In this document: positions 4,604 through 10,502 of the stretch, piece by piece | Numbering within the stretch: position 1 is the first letter of the stretch | How the letters are laid out: every line of letters begins with the position of its first letter | Source: Pseudoselenomonas ruminantium | Lineage (GTDB): Bacteria > Bacillota > Negativicutes > Selenomonadales > Selenomonadaceae | Reading direction: 5' to 3' | NCBI GenBank assembly: GCA_002373045.1 | Contig: DFHU01000017.1 | Coordinates: forward strand, 1-10,502 | Length of the DNA stretch: 10,502 nt | The notes under the pieces: model-generated | Told to the model about the DNA's origin: nothing | The model's database searches: none | The model's input: the letters and a program-made list of their open reading frames with translations, nothing else | Made by a program: the position numbers and the translations under genes

Positions 4604-6865
4604 ATGAATTTAAAAACAGTTACGAAGCGTTCTGGCCATACGGTGCCTTATAATCGGGAAAAAATTTACAATGCCATTTTGGGCGCCAATAAAGATGCTG
4701 GCAAAAAGATGACGGAAAAAGACGTGGACGAAGTAACCAGTCAGGTTGAATGGGATATTCAGGACCGTGAAAACGTCAGCGTTGAGGAAATTCAGGATAT
4801 TGTAGAACAGGAACTCATGAAGTATGATTTCTACGATATCGCCAAGAAGTATATCACCTATCGCCAGAAACATGCGGAACGCCGTATTGCACAGAAACAC
4901 CTCATGTCCTCTTATAAGGATATTTTCTTTGCTGATGCTGTAGATGTGGATTCCAAGCGTGACAATGCCAATATCAATACGGATGCCTCCATGGGCATTA
5001 TGCTGAAACTAGGCGCTGAGGGTGCCAAGCATTTCGTGGATAACTATGTGCTCACGGACGAATTCCGGGAAGCGGATAAAGAAAATTGGATCCATATTCA
5101 CGATAAGGATTTCTCCCTGATTACCTTTAATTGCTGTCAGATTGACCTGTTGAAGCTCTTTAGAGGTGGTTTCTCCACGGGACATGGTTTCCTGCGTGAG
5201 CCGAATTCCATCCGTTCTTATGCGTCGCTGGCCGCAATTGCCATTCAGTCCAATCAGAACGATATGTTCGGCGGCCAGGCCATCAACGCTTTTGACTATG
5301 CCATGGCCGACGGCGTGCGCAAGTCCTTCCGCAAGGCGGTTATCAGCGAGGCGCATAAGGCCCTCATGTATCAATTTGATGACCATGATTTTGGTACGGA
5401 AAAAGAATTTAAGGCAGTGTTTAAGCCTGTAATGAAGTTTGACGCCTGCAGCTATACGGAAAAGCCGGAAGACCCGCGGGCGGCAGAGTCCGTACAGGCG
5501 ATTGAACAGGCTTTGGCAAGCGTGATGGCTGACACTTATCAGCTGCCGGTGGATGAAGCAGGCCGTTTGGCACGCAATGTTTATCGCATGGCCTGTGCTG
5601 ATGTGGTGGAAGAAACGCATCAGGCCATGGAGGCGATGATTCATAACTTCAATACTCTGCACAGCCGTGCCGGGGCGCAGGTGCCGTTTAGTTCGTTGAA
5701 CTACGGCATGGATACAAGTCCTGAGGGAAGACTTGCCACCCGTGAGGTGTTAAATGCCATTTGGGCCGGGCTGGGCAATGGGGAAACGCCGATTTTCCCA
5801 ATTTCGGTATTCCAGTTAAAGGCCGGAGTCAACTATAATCCCGAAGACCCCAATTACGATTTGTTCCAGCAGGCCTGCAAGGTCAGCGCCAAACGTCTGT
5901 TCCCGAACTTCGTGAACATCGATGCACCTTACAATCTGCAATATTATAAGCCGGGGGATTACAATTCCACGGTGGCTACAATGGGCTGCCGCACCCGTGT
6001 CATGAGCAATGTAAACGGCCCGGAAGAATCTGGCAGCCGTGGCAATTTTGCCTTTACGACCATCAACCTGCCTAAGCTGGCTTTGGAAGCCAAGGGCGAT
6101 ATGGACAAATTCTGGCAGCTTTATGATAAATATATCGAAATCAGCCATGACTATATCCAGGCCCGTCTGGCGGTGATTGCAGAAAAGCATGTTTACAACT
6201 ATCCGTTCCTCATGGGACAGGGCGTCTGGATGGACAGCGAAAAACTGCGTCCGGATGACAGCATCAAGGATGTGCTTAAGCATGCTTCCTACTCGGTAGG
6301 CTTCTGCGGTCTGGCTGAGTGCCTCAAAGCGCTTATCGGCAAGCATCATGGTGAAAGTGCTGAGGCGCAGGAACTGGGGCTCAAGATTGTCGGCCATCTG
6401 CGTGAGCGTATGGATAAATACACGGAAGAAGAACATATGAACTGGTCCTGCTTTGCTACGCCGGCAGAATCCACTGCTGGTCAGTTCCAGCGTTCCAACC
6501 GCAAGGTTTACGGTGTGATTGAGGGCGTTACGGACAGGGATTACATGACCAACAGTTCCCATGTGCCGGTATATTATCCGATTAAGGCCATCGACAAGAT
6601 TCGCATTGAGGCACCTTATCATGCCCTGGAAAATGCCGGTCATATCGCCTACATTGAAATGGATGGCGACCCGACGAAGAATGTGAAGGCCTTTGAACGT
6701 CTGGTGCGGGCTATGCATGATGCGAATATGGGGTATTTCTCCATCAACCATCCGGTGGATCGTGACCCGGTTTGCGGGTATACGGGGCTGATTGAGAATG
6801 AGTGCCCGCATTGTCATCGTAAAGAAGTGGAGACGGGGCGGTTCACCATTAAGAGAATGAAATAA
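4604..6865 (+). CDS. nrdD: anaerobic (class III) ribonucleotide reductase large chain, lacking the glycyl-radical tail
   Basis: NrdD reduces ribonucleotides to deoxyribonucleotides in anaerobes. The 753 residues include an N-terminal ATP-cone (about 3-93; KRSGHTVPYNREKIYNAI) and the 10-stranded barrel with the catalytic-loop segment TFNCCQIDL (Cys177/178), HSRAGAQVPFSS (353-364), MGCRTRV (Cys462) and NTP-type C-terminal parts such as SHVPVYYP and SINHPVDRDPVCGYTG. A zinc-site remnant with Cys724, Cys734 and Cys737 follows. In typical relatives this leads, a few residues on, into RITGYL or RVCGYLG, whose Gly carries the radical, and then about 30-40 more residues. Here the protein ends FTIKRMK and stops. 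I find no convincing continuation in any frame before the repeat array at 6888. The activase gene nrdG is not next to it. It may depend on a separately encoded radical domain, or be a decaying copy. The start is fixed by the TAG just upstream and by the ATP-cone. Confidence 0.88.
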   Translation: MNLKTVTKRSGHTVPYNREKIYNAILGANKDAGKKMTEKDVDEVTSQVEWDIQDRENVSVEEIQDIVEQELMKYDFYDIAKKYITYRQKHAERRIAQKHLMSSYKDIFFADAVDVDSKRDNANINTDASMGIMLKLGAEGAKHFVDNYVLTDEFREADKENWIHIHDKDFSLITFNCCQIDLLKLFRGGFSTGHGFLREPNSIRSYASLAAIAIQSNQNDMFGGQAINAFDYAMADGVRKSFRKAVISEAHKALMYQFDDHDFGTEKEFKAVFKPVMKFDACSYTEKPEDPRAAESVQAIEQALASVMADTYQLPVDEAGRLARNVYRMACADVVEETHQAMEAMIHNFNTLHSRAGAQVPFSSLNYGMDTSPEGRLATREVLNAIWAGLGNGETPIFPISVFQLKAGVNYNPEDPNYDLFQQACKVSAKRLFPNFVNIDAPYNLQYYKPGDYNSTVATMGCRTRVMSNVNGPEESGSRGNFAFTTINLPKLALEAKGDMDKFWQLYDKYIEISHDYIQARLAVIAEKHVYNYPFLMGQGVWMDSEKLRPDDSIKDVLKHASYSVGFCGLAECLKALIGKHHGESAEAQELGLKIVGHLRERMDKYTEEEHMNWSCFATPAESTAGQFQRSNRKVYGVIEGVTDRDYMTNSSHVPVYYPIKAIDKIRIEAPYHALENAGHIAYIEMDGDPTKNVKAFERLVRAMHDANMGYFSINHPVDRDPVCGYTGLIENECPHCHRKEVETGRFTIKRMK

Positions 6866-6905
6866 GTCCGGGGTCGGAGTTCGGTTTACATCGATGTGCT
6901 AAGAC

Positions 6906-6985
6906 GCCCGGCGGCTGATAATACTTTTCCTTCGCCATAGACAGGCTTGTCAAAAGCTGCGGAAAAGCATTATCAGCCGCCGGGC
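6906..6985. repeat. hairpin repeat unit D (type I)
   Basis: Arms 6906-6930 and 6961-6985 pair over 25 bp with a single A-C mismatch, the best type I stem in the window. The core GACAGGCTTGTC is at 6940-6951. Compared with unit A, a G-C pair is replaced by A-T and a T-A pair by C-G, both compensated on the other arm. It is the only candidate terminator downstream of nrdD, though it lacks a U tract. Confidence 0.85.
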
Positions 6986-7029
6986 TTATTGTGTGCATTA
7001 CAATGGTGCTTACATTGGTATGCCAAGGC

Positions 7030-7112
7030 GCCCGGTGGGGCTGGTAATATTTTCCTTCGCCATAGACAAGCTTGTCTAAGCGTACGAAAGTTACTGCCGC
7101 CCCTCCCCTCCG
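7030..7112. repeat. chimeric repeat unit E (type I left half, type II right half)
   Basis: Bases 7030-7076 match the left half of type I units through the core GACAAGCTTGTC (7065-7076). Bases 7077-7112 (taagc..acgaaagt.. then a pyrimidine tract ending ccctccg) match the right half of unit C. The two halves are not complementary, so no long hairpin forms. The switch falls at the core palindrome. Confidence 0.8.
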
Positions 7113-7197
7113 TCTTTTTGATTCGAATTTTTCTAATGGAATAGAAGGAAAATGTAATTAATGGTGGAAAATATTTATGAATAAAAGCTGTAAAGTG

Positions 7198-7226
7198 TTG
7201 CATAATTTCTAAATTTTTGTTATGGT
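7198..7226 (+). promoter_or_regulatory. possible dprA-topA promoter
   Basis: The stretch 7113-7256 is AT-rich and contains no gene. The best pair I see is TTGCAT (7198-7203) and TATGGT (7221-7226) with 17 bases between, about 30 bases before the dprA start. The -10 is weak, and other AT-rich combinations are possible. Confidence 0.35.
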
Positions 7227-7256
7227 TGTATAACGTATAGACTAGGTGGCGATAAT

Positions 7257-8363
7257 ATGGCTGAAAGTCGGGAAGAAAATTTTTATCTGGCGGCGATGCT
7301 GCGGTGTCCGGGGATTGGTTGTCGTTATTTGCGGCAGTTGTTGGAAGTTCTGGGAAGTGCTGAGGCTGTCTGGCGGGCGGATAGGGATGTTTTGACGGCG
7401 ACGAGGATTTTATCGCCGCGACTTTCCGAGCGGCTGGCAAATTTTTGCCGGCAGCATGAGGCTGTGCCCGAGGAGATAAAGAAGGTTTGTGAAAAGAAGC
7501 TGATTTCTACCGTATCTATAATGGAAGAAAACTATCCCGAAGTGCTGCGAGAAATCTATGCGGCACCCGTGATGCTCTACTATACGGGAACGCTCGAAGC
7601 GGATGCTCGGCGGGTGGCTATGGTGGGGGCGCGGAAGTACTCCGGCTATGGACAGGCGACGGCCTTGGATTTTGGCGAAAAACTTGCTGCAGCGGGACTG
7701 ACGGTGGTCAGCGGTGCGGCAAGGGGCATTGATACCTTTTCCCATCAGGGCGCGCTCAAAGCAGGGCGTACAGTTGCGGTTTTAGGCTGCGGTGTGGATA
7801 TCGCCTATCCGTCTGAGAATCGGAAGCTGCTTTATGATATTGCCGATTCCGGCGGGGCTGTCCTTTCGGAATACGAGCCGGGAACCCGGCCTTTGCCGGC
7901 GTATTTTCCAGCCCGTAACCGCATCATCAGCGGCCTTGCAGAAGGGACGCTGGTAGTAGAAGCTGCTGCCCGTTCTGGTTCGCTGATTACCGCCGAGATG
8001 GCTCTGTCTGCCGGGCGTGATGTCTATGCTGTTCCGGGCAGCATTTATGCACCAGGATGCGCTGGCTGCAACCACCTTATTCAGCAGGGAGCGAAACTGG
8101 TTACCAAGCCTGAGGATGTTTTGGAGGAATTTCAGATTTATCTGCCCCAAACATCCGCTAAACCAGCCATAAAGCTTACGGCGGAGGAACAGGCGATTTA
8201 TCAGGTGTTGTCCTTTGACCATGCGTTGAGCATGGATGAAATCATGAATAACCTGCCTGATGGTGAAATAGCAAATTTATCCTATCTGCTTCTGCAAATG
8301 GAGCTAAAGGGAATTGTGATAGAAAACGAGCTGCACGCTTTCCGGCGTGCCGAGAGGGAGTGA
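7257..8363 (+). CDS. dprA: DNA-processing protein DprA/Smf
   Basis: DprA binds incoming single-stranded DNA in natural transformation and loads RecA on it in the cytoplasm. The 368-residue protein has a helix-hairpin-helix-like N-terminus (CPGIGCRYLRQLL, 17-29), then the Rossmann-like DprA domain (about 83-292) with VGARKYSGYG (123-132), SGAARGIDTFSH (152-163), GCGVDIAYP (177-185), the PARNRIISGL motif (218-227) and RSGSLITAEMAL (239-250), ending AVPG (258-261). Residues about 308-362 form the winged-helix tail common in full-length members. Length is normal and no key motif is missing. ATG 7257 has AGGTGG seven bases upstream. Its stop lies four bases before the topA start, and the topA ribosome site is inside its last codons, so the two are almost certainly co-transcribed and translationally linked. 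Adjacent dprA and topA is a common Firmicute arrangement. Confidence 0.96.
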   Translation: MAESREENFYLAAMLRCPGIGCRYLRQLLEVLGSAEAVWRADRDVLTATRILSPRLSERLANFCRQHEAVPEEIKKVCEKKLISTVSIMEENYPEVLREIYAAPVMLYYTGTLEADARRVAMVGARKYSGYGQATALDFGEKLAAAGLTVVSGAARGIDTFSHQGALKAGRTVAVLGCGVDIAYPSENRKLLYDIADSGGAVLSEYEPGTRPLPAYFPARNRIISGLAEGTLVVEAAARSGSLITAEMALSAGRDVYAVPGSIYAPGCAGCNHLIQQGAKLVTKPEDVLEEFQIYLPQTSAKPAIKLTAEEQAIYQVLSFDHALSMDEIMNNLPDGEIANLSYLLLQMELKGIVIENELHAFRRAERE

Positions 8364-8367
8364 AAGT

Positions 8368-10502
8368 TTGGCTGCAGAAAAAGCAAAAGCCAAGGCGAAA
8401 ACGCGCGCCAAAGCGAGCAAGGTAAAAAAGACCTTGGTTATTGTGGAGTCGCCGGCAAAAGCGAAGACCATTGAAAAATATTTGGGGAAAAAATATATGG
8501 TGCGTGCCTCGATGGGGCATTTGCGCGACCTGCCCAAAAGCCAGTTCGGCATTGATGTGGAAAATGACTTTGCCCCCAAGTATATCAATATCCGGGGAAA
8601 AGGGGATTTAATCAAGGCGCTGAAAAAAGATGCCAAGAATGCGGATAAAGTCTATCTGGCAAGCGACCCTGACCGTGAGGGGGAGGCCATTGCCTGGCAT
8701 CTGTCCTTTATTCTGGGCTTAAACCCGGAGGAGGACTGCCGCATTGTCTTCAATGAAATCACGAAACCGGCCATTCAGGAGGCGGTAAAGCATCCGCGCA
8801 GCATCAATATTGACCAGGTGGATGCGCAGCAGGCCCGCCGTATGCTGGACCGCATTGTGGGCTACAAGCTGTCGCCGCTGCTTTGGCGCAAGGTGCGCAA
8901 GGGGCTTTCGGCAGGACGTGTGCAGTCCGTGACAGTCAAGCTTATCTGCGACAGGGAAAAGGAAATTCAGGCCTTTGAGTCCGTGGAATACTGGACGGTA
9001 GGCATGAAGCTGCGCAAGGATAAATCCGCCATGTTCGAGGCAGAGCTTACGCATGTGGATGGGGAAAAACTTGACCTGCACGATGAGAAGGCAACGGAAG
9101 CATTGGTAGAGGATTTTCAGCAGCAGAAACTGCTGGTGGACAAGGTGAAAAAGAGCGAGCGCAAGCGCAAGCCCGCCGCTCCCTTTACCACGAGTTCCCT
9201 ACAGCAGGATGCTGCCCGCAAACTGGGCTTTACCTCCCGCAAGACCATGATGCTCGCACAGCAGCTCTATGAAGGTATCGAGCTGGGCCGTCATGGGGCA
9301 ACAGGTCTGATTACCTATATGCGAACCGACTCCACACGCCTTTCGGATGTGGCGCTTAATGATGCCCGCGCCTTTATCGGCGAGCAGTTTGGTGAGGACT
9401 ACCTGCCGCCCAAGGCCAATGTCTATGTGACGGGGAAAAAGGCGCAGGATGCCCATGAAGCCATCCGCCCGACGGATGTGAATCTGACGCCGGAAAGTGT
9501 CGAAAAGCATTTAAATAAAGACCAGTTCAAGCTGTATAATCTCATTTGGCAGCGTTTTACCGCCAGTCAGATGGTGCCGGCTGTTTACGATACATTGAGT
9601 ATTCAGATTAAGGCAGGAGAACGCTATATGGCTAAGGCGGCGGGTTCCAAACTCAAGTTTCCCGGCTTTACGGCGGTATATGCCGGCGCAGAGAGCAATA
9701 AGAAGGAAAAGGATGTGCTCCTGCCGGATTTAGCCGAGGGTGATGAACTGAATATCGCTAAGATGCTGCCACAGCAGCACTTCACGGAACCGCCTCCACG
9801 TTACAACGATGCTTCGCTCGTTAAGACTTTGGAGGAAAAGGAAATTGGCCGTCCGAGTACCTATGCGCCGATTATTGAGACGATTCAGGCCCGCGGCTAT
9901 GTCCAGCGCATTGACAAGCATTTCCAGCCCACGGAATTGGGCTTTGTGGTGGTGGATATGCTGGAAGAGTACTTCAAGGACATTGTCGATGTGAAGTTTA
10001 CGGCAGACCTCGAAAATGAGCTGGATGAAATCGCCGAAGGCAAGGTGGAAAAAAATCACCTGCTCAAAGAATTTTATGACCCCTTTGCCGTGACTTTGGA
10101 AAAGGCGGATGAAGCCATTGGGCATGTGGAACTGCCGGAAGAAGAAACGGATATTCCCTGCGACAAATGTGGCCGCATGATGGTGGTCAAGCAGGGGCGT
10201 TTCGGCAAGTTCCTGGCCTGCCCCGGATTCCCGGACTGCCGCAATACAATGCCATTGCTTGTGGATACTGGCGTGCAGTGCCCCAAATGCGGTGGGGCGA
10301 TTGTCGAGCGCAAGTCGCATAGAGGCAGAAAGTTCTACGGCTGCAAGAATTATCCGGAGTGCGATTACACGACCTGGGACCAGCCGTTGCAGGAAAAGTG
10401 CCCGAAATGCGGTGCGTTCATGCTCAAACATCACTATAAGAATGGCCGCGGCTTGACCTATTGCAGCAATGAGTCTTGCGAAACGCGTATCGACCATCCC
10501 AT
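8368..10502 (+). CDS. topA: DNA topoisomerase I, 5' part (runs off the window)
   Basis: This type IA topoisomerase relaxes negative supercoils through a transient 5'-phosphotyrosine link. It starts at TTG 8368: AGAGGGAG sits seven bases upstream inside the dprA end, and no ATG or GTG occurs before conserved sequence begins. The 711 visible residues open with a Lys/Ala-rich segment (about 20 residues), then the Toprim domain with VESPAKAKTIEKYLG (Glu27) and DPDREGEAIAWHL (Asp100, Asp102, Glu104), and the active-site GLITYMRTDSTRLS with Tyr317 and Arg319. GRPSTYAPII follows in the central domain. Three C-terminal four-cysteine zinc ribbons are seen: Cys598/601/618/624, Cys638/641/659/665 and Cys678/681/699/704. 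The reading frame is open to base 10500 and the stop lies outside. All catalytic residues are present. Confidence 0.97.
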   Translation, partial: MAAEKAKAKAKTRAKASKVKKTLVIVESPAKAKTIEKYLGKKYMVRASMGHLRDLPKSQFGIDVENDFAPKYINIRGKGDLIKALKKDAKNADKVYLASDPDREGEAIAWHLSFILGLNPEEDCRIVFNEITKPAIQEAVKHPRSINIDQVDAQQARRMLDRIVGYKLSPLLWRKVRKGLSAGRVQSVTVKLICDREKEIQAFESVEYWTVGMKLRKDKSAMFEAELTHVDGEKLDLHDEKATEALVEDFQQQKLLVDKVKKSERKRKPAAPFTTSSLQQDAARKLGFTSRKTMMLAQQLYEGIELGRHGATGLITYMRTDSTRLSDVALNDARAFIGEQFGEDYLPPKANVYVTGKKAQDAHEAIRPTDVNLTPESVEKHLNKDQFKLYNLIWQRFTASQMVPAVYDTLSIQIKAGERYMAKAAGSKLKFPGFTAVYAGAESNKKEKDVLLPDLAEGDELNIAKMLPQQHFTEPPPRYNDASLVKTLEEKEIGRPSTYAPIIETIQARGYVQRIDKHFQPTELGFVVVDMLEEYFKDIVDVKFTADLENELDEIAEGKVEKNHLLKEFYDPFAVTLEKADEAIGHVELPEEETDIPCDKCGRMMVVKQGRFGKFLACPGFPDCRNTMPLLVDTGVQCPKCGGAIVERKSHRGRKFYGCKNYPECDYTTWDQPLQEKCPKCGAFMLKHHYKNGRGLTYCSNESCETRIDHP

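Larger units (their letters stand above)
6888..7112. repeat. hairpin repeat array, locus 2 (units D and E)
   Basis: This array begins 22 bases after the nrdD stop with acatcgat and tgctaagacgcccg, matching the left edge of locus 1. Unit D is a complete type I hairpin. A linker (ttattgtgtgcattaca..) resembling those of locus 1 leads to the chimeric unit E. Bases 6866-6887 between nrdD and the array hold nothing I recognise. Confidence 0.85.

Noticed and set aside
4567..4660. Leader peptide starting at GTG 4567 and overlapping nrdD
   Set aside because: The G-rich sequence is only one base before the GTG, too close for a ribosome site, and the peptide shows no regulatory codon run.
6866..6887. 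Frameshifted remnant of the NrdD tail (another frame gives GVGVRF, faintly like part of the expected GTVDRF)
   Set aside because: Only two or three residues agree, the GYL motif itself is absent, and part of the stretch belongs to the repeat edge. It could be chance.
6947..7440. ORFs of 65 (+) and 155 (-) codons around the second repeat array
   Set aside because: Both are mostly repeat-derived, and the minus-strand one runs into dprA antisense. Their shared peptides with locus 1 come from the DNA repeat, not from a gene family.

Overview
The window reads like a chromosomal segment of a diderm, strictly anaerobic Firmicute of the Negativicutes, most likely a Selenomonas-type organism. This is an inference. 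It carries an outer-membrane TpsB-type barrel protein and an envelope phosphoethanolamine-transferase-like enzyme, alongside Firmicute-type OhrR, NrdD, DprA and TopA. No RNA gene, transposase, CRISPR array or phage gene is visible.

Layout: (1) 1-1044, the 3' part of a two-partner-secretion outer-membrane transporter. (2) 1049-1383, an array of three long hairpin repeats. (3) 1500-1850, a small two-helix membrane protein of unknown function, ending in a terminator shared with the convergent gene. (4) 3732-1885 on the minus strand, a membrane-anchored sulfatase-fold phosphoethanolamine transferase. (5) 3739-3951, a divergent promoter region with two credible sigma-70-type promoters and a GGACA/TGTCC inverted repeat. 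(6) 3952-4416, an OhrR-like MarR repressor with its own terminator. (7) 4417-4603, the nrdD promoter and a structured leader. (8) 4604-6865, an anaerobic ribonucleotide reductase large chain that stops just before the expected glycyl-radical motif. (9) 6888-7112, a second array of the same hairpin repeats, including a chimeric unit. (10) 7257-8363 dprA and 8368-end topA, four bases apart and probably co-transcribed. topA starts at TTG and runs off the window.

Most genes are separate transcription units; only dprA-topA forms a clear operon. The most unusual points are the apparent absence of the glycyl-radical tail from NrdD and the two-locus hairpin repeat family, which has a fixed core, complementary but variable arms, and one unit that looks like a recombination product of two subtypes. 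A hairpin between the Shine-Dalgarno sequence and the AUG of nrdD is also notable. I see no convincing new defence or mobile system; the novelty lies in the repeats and in nrdD.
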